DNA of 64,000 bases from Kitasatospora aureofaciens (GTDB taxonomy: Bacteria > Actinomycetota > Actinomycetes > Streptomycetales > Streptomycetaceae): assembly GCA_000720845.1 (NCBI GenBank), contig JODU01000019.1, forward strand, positions 149,365 through 213,364. Reading direction: 5' to 3'. The translations under genes were made by a program, and so were the position numbers. The notes under the pieces are model-generated. The model did no database searches and was not told the DNA's origin. It saw only the letters and a program-made list of their open reading frames with translations. Shown here one piece after another: positions 1 through 7,651 of this stretch (position 1 is the first letter of the stretch; each line of letters starts with the position of its first letter).

Positions 1-259
1 TACGGTCGGAGACCTTGCCCAGGCTGACGCCCTCGATGCCCCGCAGCTGCTCCACGATCTCGTCGGCGTGGGCGGTGGAGCCGGCCGCGATGGTGACGTC
101 GATACGGAGCTTGTCGTGGCCGGAGGCCGTGACGTCGAGGCCGGTGACCGAGCCGCCGGCGGACTCCACCGCTGTGGTGAGCTGCGAGACTGCGGTTCCG
201 CCCGCGGGCACCTCCAGTCGGACCGTCATCGAGTAGGAGACGCTGGGCGCCGTTGCCAT
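1..259 (-). CDS. NAD-dependent malic enzyme, N-terminal ACT domain (partial)
   Basis: Only the first 86 codons are present; the gene runs off the left edge. The visible protein starts MATAPSVSYSMTVRLEVP and has the beta-alpha-beta-beta pattern of an ACT domain, with a conserved TGLDV and an acidic HADEIVEQLRGIEGV helix-strand segment. In actinobacteria this ACT leader precedes the malic enzyme (malate to pyruvate plus CO2) catalytic domains, probably as an allosteric sensor. The ATG at 259 is preceded by an AGAGGAAG ribosome binding site. The malic enzyme assignment comes from family knowledge of this leader and from remembered synteny, since the catalytic part lies outside the window. Confidence 0.72.
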   Translation of the reverse strand, partial: MATAPSVSYSMTVRLEVPAGGTAVSQLTTAVESAGGSVTGLDVTASGHDKLRIDVTIAAGSTAHADEIVEQLRGIEGVSLGKVSDR

Positions 260-632
260 GGCCGACTTCCTCTGCTTTCACCGTGTAACTGGGTTGTGCC
301 GTCCGATCGTCGCACCTACCACTGGGTACGCGGTAGCCGCCCCGGATTGCGAACTTTTTGTTCGCACCGATTTCGGAAAACAACTTCCACCATACGAGAA
401 GTAGCCCGTCGGGGGAAGGGGTCACCGGAAGCGGCGGGCGGAACACGCCCGGGCCGCGGAAGGAACCTGCGGGACGGGAATTGTCTTGCGGGGATCGTTT
501 GTTACCTTGGACGTGGCACCGGCTCGATCCAAGCCCCCGGGCCCAACCTTCGTCGCTACGAGCGACCACTTGCCGCGAGGCGAGCATGGCGGGTCGGTGC
601 CACTCAGACCAGAACGGGACAGCGAGACGAGA
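260..632. other. Intergenic region upstream of malic enzyme
   Basis: No gene is seen here. The stretch holds the promoter side of the malic enzyme gene, a short AT-rich patch near 345-390 and a 7-bp perfect inverted repeat at 348-366 (TGCGAAC, five T, GTTCGCA), about 90 bp upstream of the start codon, which could be an operator. Open frames here have the wrong codon bias and no ribosome binding site. Confidence 0.5.
348..366. promoter_or_regulatory. Inverted repeat, possible operator of malic enzyme gene
   Basis: TGCGAAC and GTTCGCA flank a run of five T, giving a perfect 7-bp dyad in an otherwise GC-rich intergenic stretch. It sits 89 bp upstream of the malic enzyme start. It resembles a regulator binding site more than a terminator, because the stem is short and nothing is transcribed into it from close by. 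The spacing of the inner GAAC/GTTC halves is 5, not the 4 of an actinobacterial LexA box, so I do not call it LexA. Confidence 0.35.
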
Positions 633-669
633 CGAAGGGCCCGCGCCGCCGGACGGCGCGGGCCCTTCG
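633..669. terminator. Bidirectional-type terminator downstream of helicase gene
   Basis: A perfect 16-bp stem (633-648 with 654-669) encloses a CCGGA loop 33 bp beyond the stop codon of the minus-strand helicase gene. Streptomyces terminators commonly lack a U-tract, as here. Confidence 0.85.
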
Positions 670-701
670 CACGTCTGCGGGCCGGTCCCCCGGCCCTGCG
701 C

Positions 702-3029
702 TCAGTCGCGCAGCAGGTCCGGCACCCCCGCGGCGTCCGGCTCGTCCCGCTCGCCCGAGACGACCGTCAGCTGCTGCGTGGCCCGGGTCAGGGCGACGTA
801 CAGCACCCGCAGCCCGGCGGGCGACTCGTCGGCGATCTCGGCCGGGGAGACGACGACCGTGGCGTCGTACTCCAGGCCCTTGGCCTCCAGGCTGCCCAGC
901 GCCACCACGCGGTCCCCGAGCCCGGCCAGCCAGCGCCGGGCCTCCTCGCGCCGGTTCATGGCGACCACGACGCCGACGGTGCCGTCGACGAGGTCGAGCA
1001 GCCGGGCCGCCTCCGCGCGGACCGTCCTGGCGAGGGAGTCCCGCACCACCGCGAAACGCGGCTGCACGCCGGTCGAACGCACGGCCGACGGGGACGGCGA
1101 GCCGGGCATGGCGAGGGCGAGGACCCTCGACGCCAGCTCGGCGATCTCGGCCGGGTTGCGGTAGTTCACGGTCAGCTCGAAACGGCGGCGCGGGCGAGTG
1201 CCCAGGGCCTCGTCACGGGCGGCGGCCGCCTCGTCGGGGTCGGACCAGGACGACTGGGCCGGGTCGCCGACGACCGTCCAGGTGGCGTGCCGGCCGCGGC
1301 GGCCGACCATCCGCCACTGCATCGGGGTGAGGTCCTGCGCCTCGTCGACGATGACGTGCGCGTACTCGGTGCGCTCCTGCGCGAGGCGCTCGGCGCGCTC
1401 CCACTGGGTCTCCTCGCGCTGCGGCATCAGCTCCTCCAGGCCGGTGAGCTGGTCCAGCGGGTCCGCCTCGCGCCGCTTGCGGGGGCGGGCCGGGGTGCCG
1501 ACGATCGCCTGGAGCTCGTCGAGCAGGGCGATGTCGTGCACGGAGCGGCCCTCGCGCCGCAGCGAACGGGCGACCTTGCGCACCTCCCCCGGGTTCAGCA
1601 CTCGCCGCGCCCAGCGGCCGAGGCGGCGCTCGTCCGCCATGGCCGCCAGCACGGCGCCCGGGGTCAGCTCGGGCCACCAGGCGTCGAGGAAGGCGATGAA
1701 GGAGTCCTCGGAGCTGACGTCCTCGTCGAAGGAGGAGCGCAGCTCGGCGGCCAGCTCGGGGTCGGTGTGCCGGGCACCGGCGCCCGACTTCTCCCACAGG
1801 GCGTCCAGGAGCAGCCTGCGAGCACGGGGACGCAGCAGGTTGACGGGGGCGGTGCCGCCGAGGACCGTGCGGCGGATGCCGGCCAGTTCCCCGGCCTCCA
1901 GTTCGAGGCGACGGCCGAAGGCGACGACCCTGAGCAAGGTCGGCGAGTCGGCCGGTTCCAACGCCCCGCGTGCGGCCTTGCGCAGCACCCGGAGCATGCG
2001 GGAGGAGCCCTTGGCGCGGGCGGTGGCCGGGGAGTCGTACAGCGTGGCCTGCGCACCCTCGACCAGGGATCCGATCGCGCGGATGGCGACCTGCCCCTCC
2101 TCGCCGAGGGAGGGCAGCACGCCCTCCGTGTACGCCACGAGCAGCGGCGTCGGCGAGACGATCAGGATGCCGCCCGCGTACCGGCGCCGGTCCTGGTAGA
2201 GCAGGTACGCCGCCCGGTGCAGGGCGACCGCGGTCTTGCCGGTGCCGGGACCGCCCTCGACGTAGGTCACGGAGGCGGCGGGGGCGCGGATCACCTGGTC
2301 CTGCTCGGCCTGGATGGAGGCCACGATGTCCCGCATGGAGTGGGTGCGGGCCTGTCCGAGGGCGGCCATCAGGGCGCCGTCGCCGACGACGGCCAACTCC
2401 TCGCCGTCCAGCCGGGCGGTGATCTCGGGCCGCATCAGGTCGTCCTCGACGCCGAGGACGCGCCGCCCCTTGGAACGGATCACCCGGCGGCGCACCACCC
2501 GGCCCGGGTCGACCGGCGTGGACCGGTAGAAGGGGGCGGCCGCGGGCGCCCGCCAGTCGATGACCAGCGGGGCGTAGTCCTCGTCCAGGACGCCGATGCG
2601 GCCGATGTGCAGGGTCTCGGCGATGTCGGCGGTGCCGTCGGGCCGGAGGGCGCCCTCGGCGGGCTCCACGGCCGTGTACGCGCCGTCCGGGCCCTTCTTG
2701 CCGTCCTTGCCGAGGAGCAGGTCGATCCGGCCGAACAGGAAGTCCTCGAACTCGTTGTTCAGGCGGTTGAGGTGGATACCGGCCCGGAAGACCTGCGCGT
2801 CGCGCTCGGCCAGGGCGCCGGGTGTGCCGACGTGGCCGCGCTGGGCGGCGTCGTGCATGAGGAACTCCGCCTCGTGGATCTTCTCCTCGAGTCGTCGGTA
2901 CACCCGGTCGAGGTGCGCCTGTTCCACGTCGATCTCTCGGTCCCGTACGGAGTCCTCCCGCGCGGGGTCCTTCGGTACGGAGTCGTGCTCCGAGTCGACC
3001 GCCGAATCCTGTTGAGCCTGTGCGGCCAC
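702..3029 (-). CDS. HelD/UvrD-like superfamily 1 helicase
   Basis: The 775-aa protein has SF1 helicase motifs: GGPGTGKTAVALHR (Walker A, about residue 258), VDEAQDLTPMQW (Walker B, about 560), VVGDPAQSSW, NYRNPAEIAELASRVL and a C-terminal LYVALTRATQQL. An acidic, helical N-terminus (residues 1-110) precedes the ATPase. In this family an N-terminal coiled coil inserts into the secondary channel of RNA polymerase. The layout fits the HelD group (RNAP-recycling translocases, some protecting RNAP from rifamycin) better than true UvrD, which lacks this N-terminus. The GTG start at 3029 has an AAGGGGG ribosome binding site. Recycling of stalled RNAP is inferred from the family. Confidence 0.82.
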   Translation of the reverse strand: MAAQAQQDSAVDSEHDSVPKDPAREDSVRDREIDVEQAHLDRVYRRLEEKIHEAEFLMHDAAQRGHVGTPGALAERDAQVFRAGIHLNRLNNEFEDFLFGRIDLLLGKDGKKGPDGAYTAVEPAEGALRPDGTADIAETLHIGRIGVLDEDYAPLVIDWRAPAAAPFYRSTPVDPGRVVRRRVIRSKGRRVLGVEDDLMRPEITARLDGEELAVVGDGALMAALGQARTHSMRDIVASIQAEQDQVIRAPAASVTYVEGGPGTGKTAVALHRAAYLLYQDRRRYAGGILIVSPTPLLVAYTEGVLPSLGEEGQVAIRAIGSLVEGAQATLYDSPATARAKGSSRMLRVLRKAARGALEPADSPTLLRVVAFGRRLELEAGELAGIRRTVLGGTAPVNLLRPRARRLLLDALWEKSGAGARHTDPELAAELRSSFDEDVSSEDSFIAFLDAWWPELTPGAVLAAMADERRLGRWARRVLNPGEVRKVARSLRREGRSVHDIALLDELQAIVGTPARPRKRREADPLDQLTGLEELMPQREETQWERAERLAQERTEYAHVIVDEAQDLTPMQWRMVGRRGRHATWTVVGDPAQSSWSDPDEAAAARDEALGTRPRRRFELTVNYRNPAEIAELASRVLALAMPGSPSPSAVRSTGVQPRFAVVRDSLARTVRAEAARLLDLVDGTVGVVVAMNRREEARRWLAGLGDRVVALGSLEAKGLEYDATVVVSPAEIADESPAGLRVLYVALTRATQQLTVVSGERDEPDAAGVPDLLRD

Positions 3030-3111
3030 CGGGCCCCCTTCTGACGTGCTGGGCAGCCGTCAAAAATACGCGAAGGGGGCCACGGAAGCTACGCCGCGCC
3101 TGGAGCACGGG

Positions 3112-3957
3112 TTACGCGTCGACCTCCACCAGCCGCTTCCCGTCGAAGGTCATGACCTCGAAGTGGGAGATCTGATTGGGTTCGAAGGCGGCGCCGCCGT
3201 GCACGTAGAGCGGCTTCTTTGCCTTCTCGGTCGTCGCGCCGGGTATGCCGTAGCCCCAGTCGGGGACCGTCCAGGAGCTGAGCGTCTCCCGCTCGCCGTT
3301 CTTGCCGACGGCGACCAGGGAGCACTTCTGGGGGCCCTTGAGGTTCTTCAGTTCCAGGACCGTCTCGGTGCCCCAGGCCTTCTTCTCCAGCGCCACGGTC
3401 GCGCTGACCTGCGTGGCCGGGTCGGTGGCGGTGACCCGGTCTGGCATGGCGGCGAAGGCGGACTCGGCCGGGCTCGCGGCCTGCTGCGACGCCTCGGTCT
3501 TGCGGCCGCCCCCTCCGTCGTCGTCGCCACCGCCGCCCGTGGTCGCCACGGCGGCGAACGGGCCGCCGATGATCAGCGCGGCCGCGGTGCCCACCAGGTA
3601 GAAGTTGCGGCGGCGCTTGCGCGCGCGGCGCTCGGCGACCTCGTCGACGAGCTTCTCCGAGAGCCGTGGGCCGGGCTTGGCGGTGAGCGACTCGGCGATC
3701 GCGGGCGTACCGGTGCCCGGCAGGTCGGCGAGCGCCGCCATCATCGGCTCCATGCCCGCCAGCTCGTCGAGCTGCTGGGCGCACCACTCGCAGGTGGCGA
3801 GGTGGGCCTCGAAGGCCGTCGCCTCGGCGTCGTCGAGGATCCCGAGGGCGTAGGCGCCGACGGTCTCGTGCTCGTTCGGCGCCGGTGATCCCTGCATGGG
3901 GACAGAATTACCCGTATCCCCCGCGCCGAATCCCTGAACTCCCCCGTACCCGCTCAT
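3112..3957 (-). CDS. rsuA: Membrane anti-sigma factor for SigU (zinc-finger type)
   Basis: Residues 30-60 hold the anti-sigma zinc finger signature H-x3-C-x2-C (HLATCEWC) after HETVGAYALGILDDAE. One transmembrane helix (FYLVGTAAALIIGGPFAA) follows near residue 165, then a Gly/Asp-rich linker and an outside domain of about 110 residues. Such proteins hold an ECF sigma factor at the membrane until a signal destroys or releases them. The ATG shares a base with the sigU stop (TGATG), and a GTG one codon upstream is an alternative; either way the pair is translationally coupled. The rsuA name rests on my memory of the S. coelicolor SigU system. Confidence 0.85.
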   Translation of the reverse strand: MSGYGGVQGFGAGDTGNSVPMQGSPAPNEHETVGAYALGILDDAEATAFEAHLATCEWCAQQLDELAGMEPMMAALADLPGTGTPAIAESLTAKPGPRLSEKLVDEVAERRARKRRRNFYLVGTAAALIIGGPFAAVATTGGGGDDDGGGGRKTEASQQAASPAESAFAAMPDRVTATDPATQVSATVALEKKAWGTETVLELKNLKGPQKCSLVAVGKNGERETLSSWTVPDWGYGIPGATTEKAKKPLYVHGGAAFEPNQISHFEVMTFDGKRLVEVDA

Positions 3958-4535
3958 CACGCCGTCACCCCCCGCTCCTCCAGTGCCAGCTTCATCGAAC
4001 GCAGGGCGTAGAACACCCGGGAGCGAACGGTGCCGCTGGGTATGCCCAGTGTCTGCGCCGCCTCATTGACGGTACGCCCCTTGAAGTACGTCTCGACGAG
4101 GACCTCCCGGTGGGCCGGGGTCAGGTCGTCGAGCGCGTCCGACAGCGTCATCAGCCACAGCGCCTTGTCGATCTCGTCCTCCGCGGGGATGACCTCCAGC
4201 GGCGACGGATCGACCTCCTGCGGCCGGGCCTGCCGGCTGCGGTGGCCGTCGATGACGATGCGACGCGCGACCGTCACCAGCCAGGGGCGTACCGATCCGG
4301 TCGCACGGTTGAGCTGACCGGCGTTCTTCCAGGCACGGATGAGCGTCTCCTGGACGACGTCCTCGGCGCGCTGGCGGTCCCCCGCGACCAGCCGCAGCAC
4401 GTAGGCCAGCAAGGGGCCGGCGTGCTCGCGGTACAGCGCGCGCATCAGCTCCTCGTCGGGTTCCGAGGACGACTGTGACATGCGATGTCGGGCCCTCGCA
4501 CCACGTTCATTGGCCACGACGGAATCCTTGCGCAC
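3957..4535 (-). CDS. sigU: ECF sigma factor SigU
   Basis: The 192-aa product shows ECF region 2 (LMRALYREHAGPLLAYVLRL, then DVVQETLIRAWKN) and region 4 (LTPAHREVLVETYFKGRTVNEAAQTLGIPSGTVRSRVFYALRSMK). Region 4 recognises the -35 element and region 2 the -10. I chose the GTG at 4535 because GGAGG lies 5 bases upstream; an ATG at 4481 and a longer open frame to 4676 are less likely. Downstream is the coupled anti-sigma gene. In S. coelicolor, excess SigU activity is known to disturb secretion of extracellular proteins and differentiation; the same role is inferred here. Confidence 0.86.
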   Translation of the reverse strand: MRKDSVVANERGARARHRMSQSSSEPDEELMRALYREHAGPLLAYVLRLVAGDRQRAEDVVQETLIRAWKNAGQLNRATGSVRPWLVTVARRIVIDGHRSRQARPQEVDPSPLEVIPAEDEIDKALWLMTLSDALDDLTPAHREVLVETYFKGRTVNEAAQTLGIPSGTVRSRVFYALRSMKLALEERGVTA

Positions 4536-4676
4536 GCCCACCTCCGGTGTCCGGGGGATCCCCCAGTCGGTCGCTCGCCCATCCGGTACGGGCGCGAAGT
4601 GCCGCGTGTTCAAAACGAGATGAAAGATTTCCCGGAGGCGGCGTGACGAAGGGGGCGCGAGGGAATCTACGGGCAC

Positions 4677-5267
4677 TTACCGGGCGAGGGCGGCGCGGCG
4701 GCGGTGCCGGGCCACGCGTTCGCGGTTGCCGCAGATCTCGCTGGAGCACCAGCGCCGGCGGCGGCCTCGGGAGGTGTCCACGTACACGATGGGGCAGTTG
4801 TCGCCCGCGCACTGTCTGAGGCTCGCCCGCGCGACGGGGTCGGTGAGCAGTTCCACGGTGTCCCGGGCGAGGGCGCCCAGCAGCGCGGCGCGGCCCGGCG
4901 GCCCGGTCAGCTCCCGCACCAGTGCGCCGTCCTCGCCGGGCACGGCGCGGGGTGCGGGCGGTGCGGCGAGGGCGAGTTCGTTGACGCGGGCGAGGGCGAG
5001 TTCGTAGGGGCGGGTGCGGGGTGCCGGCCGGCCGCGCACCAACCGCGCGGTCTCGCAGCGCAGTTCGCGGAAGCCGGTCAGCCAGGAGGGGTCGGCGTGG
5101 GTCAGCGGGGTGCCGGGCGGGACGAGTCCGGAACCGGTGATCCAGGCGCGCAGCGCGTCCAGGGAGTCGAGGCGTTCCGCGGGGTGGGTGGTGGCGATGA
5201 GGTCCAGACAGATCCGCCCGGTGTCGAAGCGCATCTCGTACGGGTCGGTGGCCGTACCCAGTGCCAT
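4677..5267 (-). CDS. CGNR zinc finger (ABATE-domain) putative regulator
   Basis: The 196-aa protein has an N-terminal ABATE-type domain (MRFDTGRICLDLIATTHP, residues 12-140) and a C-terminal CGNR zinc finger in which CAGDNCPIVYVDTSRGRRRRWCSSEICGNRERVARHR supplies four cysteines (shown as motif pieces CAGDNC and CSSEICGNR). The family is treated as transcriptional regulators, with the finger as DNA-binding part and the ABATE domain as a stress-linked sensor. It lies on the same strand as, and 141 bp upstream of, sigU, so the two might be cotranscribed. The ATG at 5267 has a GACAGGAA ribosome binding site. Confidence 0.8.
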   Translation of the reverse strand: MALGTATDPYEMRFDTGRICLDLIATTHPAERLDSLDALRAWITGSGLVPPGTPLTHADPSWLTGFRELRCETARLVRGRPAPRTRPYELALARVNELALAAPPAPRAVPGEDGALVRELTGPPGRAALLGALARDTVELLTDPVARASLRQCAGDNCPIVYVDTSRGRRRRWCSSEICGNRERVARHRRRAALAR

Positions 5268-5483
5268 GTTCCTGTCACCGCCTAGGGCTTGCCCGCGGAG
5301 GCACGGGCCCGGAAAGGGGAGCAGGGAGACCGCGGGGCGGACCGTCTGCGGACCGCTCCCCTCTACAGTGCCTGCCCGCTTCCGCGCCCGGAACCCCTCG
5401 CACCGCTCCCGCGTGGACGCTTGCGCATGCGCCCGCGCGCCCGGGCCATGTGCGGCGTGCCGTGGGGCCCGTTGACTGGACGC

Positions 5484-6046
5484 ATGACAGACATCAACGG
5501 GGAACGGCGGTCCCGCACCGCCGGTGGAGTACTGGTCGCGGCCACGGTCGCCGCGGGCCTGCTGGCCGGGACCTTCTACGTGTTCGCCTGCGCCGTGATG
5601 CCGGCGCTGGCGCGCAGCGAGGACAGGGTCTACGTCGACGTGATGCGCGACATCAACGACGTGATCCAGAACCCGGTGTTCCTGCTGGTCTTCATGGCGC
5701 GCTCGCCCTCGCGGGCCTGGCGGGGTGGCAGTCGCGCCGGACTCCGGGCCGCTGGTGGGTCTGGGCGGGCGCGGCGGCGTACACGCTCGCCTTCCTGGTC
5801 ACCGTGGGCGCCAACGTCCCCCTCAACGACGCCCTGGCCCGCTCCGGCGACCCGGCGGCGCTGCGTGAGCGGTTCGAGGACCCGTGGGTGGCCTGGAACG
5901 TCGTACGTGCCGTGCTGTCGACGCTGGCGACGGCCTGCCTCGCCGCGGGCCTGACGACCCGGGGACGGCGGCGGACGCGGTCGGCGCCCCGCACGCCGGT
6001 GCGGCCCACGGCGTCGTACGGGACGCCGCACCAGACGCGGCACTGA
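5484..6046 (+). pseudogene. DUF1772-like membrane protein, frameshifted
   Basis: The reading frame starts at ATG 5484 (MTDINGERRSRTAGG), with a first membrane helix (VAATVAAGLLAGTFYVFAC) and the family-type segment VMRDINDVIQNPVFLLVFM. At 5694-5698 the frame breaks. The rest of the family (GALALAGLAGWQSRRTPGR, then AAAYTLAFLVTVGANVPLND and VAWNVVRAVLSTLATACLA) continues in the -1 frame to a stop at 6046. One missing G in ATGGC (expected ATGGGC) restores a single protein of about 187 aa. Both halves have normal Streptomyces codon bias, so this is a recent mutation or a base-calling error. The function of DUF1772 (anthrone oxygenase-like) proteins at such loci is unknown. Confidence 0.75.
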
Positions 6047-6369
6047 CCGTCCGACGCCGGGAATCCCACCCGCACGCCCCCGGCCCATGGACGTCCGCCA
6101 CCCGCGCCCCGGCACACGGCAAGCGGGACGGGCCGCCCCGGGGTCCCCACAGCACGGCCACCGACAGCGGCGGCCGGGGACCACCCGGCGACCCCGACGA
6201 ACACCACGGCACCCGGGCCGCCCACGGCCGACCGACGCGCCCCACGACCCGACAGGGCCCCCGCGGCACACAAAGCCGGGGCCCCTGCGACCCGACGCGG
6301 AGCATCGAGACACACAACGCCGGGACCACCCGGGGCGGGCGGTGAGTGGTGGCGGCCGGGGGGCCGGGG
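6047..6369. other. Intergenic region between DUF1772 gene and nnaR
   Basis: These 323 bp separate two convergent genes and contain no supportable gene. A GC-rich imperfect inverted repeat at about 6253-6287 (CAGGGCCCCC against GGGGCCCCTG, around a CACACAAA loop region) may terminate both transcripts; it is weaker than the other hairpins in the window. Confidence 0.4.
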
Positions 6370-7548
6370 TCAGTCGGTCGTGTACTTGGCGTCCGTGGCC
6401 GGGTCCAGGGCGAGGCGGTAGCCGCGTTTCACCACCGTCTGGATCAGCTTCGGGGTGCCGACGGACGTCCGCAGGCGGGCCATGGCCGTCTCGACGGCGT
6501 GTTCGTCGCGGCCGGTGCCCGGCAGGGCACGCAACAGCTCCGCGCGGGGCACGACCCAGCCGGGCCGCCGGGCGAGCGTGCGCAGCAAGGACATACCGGC
6601 CGGCGGTACGGCACGCAGCTCCCCGTCGACGAGCACCGCGTGTCCGCGGATCTCCAGCCGGTGCCCGGCGACCGGCAGGGCACGGGCCCGGGCCGGCAGT
6701 TCCTGGCACAGCAGCTGGACGAGGGGCCCGAGCCGGAAGCGCTCGGGCTGGACCGTGTCGACGCCGTGCGTCTGGAGCGGCACCGCGGTGACCGGGCCGA
6801 CGCAGGCGGGCAGCACGTCGTGGCCGAACGCGGTGAGCAGCTCCGGCAGCAGGCCCCGCTCCTCGGCCCGGCCCAGCAGGGAGGCCGCGGCGGGCGCGCT
6901 GGTGAAGGTCACGGCGTCCACGCCCCGCGACACGGCGGCGTCCAGCAGCCGGTCCACGGGGCCGAGGTCCTCCGGCGGCAGCCACCGGTACACGGGCACG
7001 CCCACCACCTCGGCGCCGCCCTCCCGCAGTGCCTCCACGAACCCCGGCAGCGGTTCCCCGTGCAGTTGCACGGCGATCCGGCGGCCCTCGACGCCCTCTT
7101 CCAGGAGCCGGTCCAGGACCTCGGCCATGGACTCCGAGGCGGGCGACCACCGCTCCGTCAGCCCCGCGGCCCGTACCGCCCCCTTGACCTTGGGCCCGCG
7201 CGCCAGCAGCTCCACCGTGCGCAGCCGTTCCAGCAGGGTCTCGCCGAGCCCCCAGCCGTCGGCGGCCTCGACCCAGCCCCGGAACCCGATGGCGGTGGTG
7301 GCGACGACGACGTCCGGCGCCTGGTCGACGATGCGCTTGGTCGCGGCCATCAGCTCGCCGTCGTCGGCCAGCGGCACGATCCGCAGCGCCGGTGCGTGCA
7401 GGACGGTGGCGCCGCGCCGCTGCAGCAGCGCGCCCAGTTCGTCGGCCCGGCGGGCGGCGGTCACGCCCACGGTGAAACCGGCCAGCGGACCGTGGCCGGT
7501 TCGCTGCGGTGCGTCGCCCACGCCGCCCACCTCGCTTACGTCGTCCAT
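6370..7548 (-). CDS. nnaR: NnaR: uroporphyrinogen-III synthase-like regulator of nitrate/nitrite assimilation
   Basis: The 392-aa protein has two parts. Residues about 20-265 form a HemD-like fold (VGVTAARRADELGALLQRRG, then VVVATTAIGFRGW and AVTFTSAPAAASLL). Residues about 295-385 form an OmpR/PhoB-type winged helix, ending DEHAVETAMARLRTSVG and VVKRGYRLALDP. This fusion is the NnaR architecture: in S. coelicolor NnaR acts with GlnR to activate nitrate and nitrite assimilation genes. The DNA-binding end makes a purely biosynthetic HemD role unlikely. It lies 103 bp downstream of the nitrate transporter on the same strand, with a hairpin between them. The ATG at 7548 is the first start in frame. 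Confidence 0.86.
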   Translation of the reverse strand: MDDVSEVGGVGDAPQRTGHGPLAGFTVGVTAARRADELGALLQRRGATVLHAPALRIVPLADDGELMAATKRIVDQAPDVVVATTAIGFRGWVEAADGWGLGETLLERLRTVELLARGPKVKGAVRAAGLTERWSPASESMAEVLDRLLEEGVEGRRIAVQLHGEPLPGFVEALREGGAEVVGVPVYRWLPPEDLGPVDRLLDAAVSRGVDAVTFTSAPAAASLLGRAEERGLLPELLTAFGHDVLPACVGPVTAVPLQTHGVDTVQPERFRLGPLVQLLCQELPARARALPVAGHRLEIRGHAVLVDGELRAVPPAGMSLLRTLARRPGWVVPRAELLRALPGTGRDEHAVETAMARLRTSVGTPKLIQTVVKRGYRLALDPATDAKYTTD

Positions 7549-7592
7549 CGCTCGCCGCGCTCCGATCCGTTCACGTCCACAGTCACGTGGCG

Positions 7593-7626
7593 ACCGAGCC
7601 TGTCAACCGTGCGTGACAGGCTCGGT
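7593..7626 (-). terminator. Hairpin between narK and nnaR
   Basis: A perfect 13-bp stem (ACCGAGCCTGTCA at 7593-7605 with 7614-7626) and 8-base loop lies just beyond the narK stop, 45 bp before the nnaR start. It could terminate narK or attenuate read-through so that nnaR is expressed at a lower level. Confidence 0.75.
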
Positions 7627-7651
7627 TCCGCCTCATGTCACCAGTGTTACG

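Noticed and set aside
348..366. LexA (SOS) box
   Set aside because: GAAC and GTTC are spaced by 5 bases rather than 4, and the gene next to it is not a DNA-repair gene.
68..1330. Long plus-strand open frames antisense to the helicase gene
   Set aside because: They are Arg/Gly/Pro-rich shadow frames of the minus-strand helicase, without a ribosome binding site or a recognisable fold.
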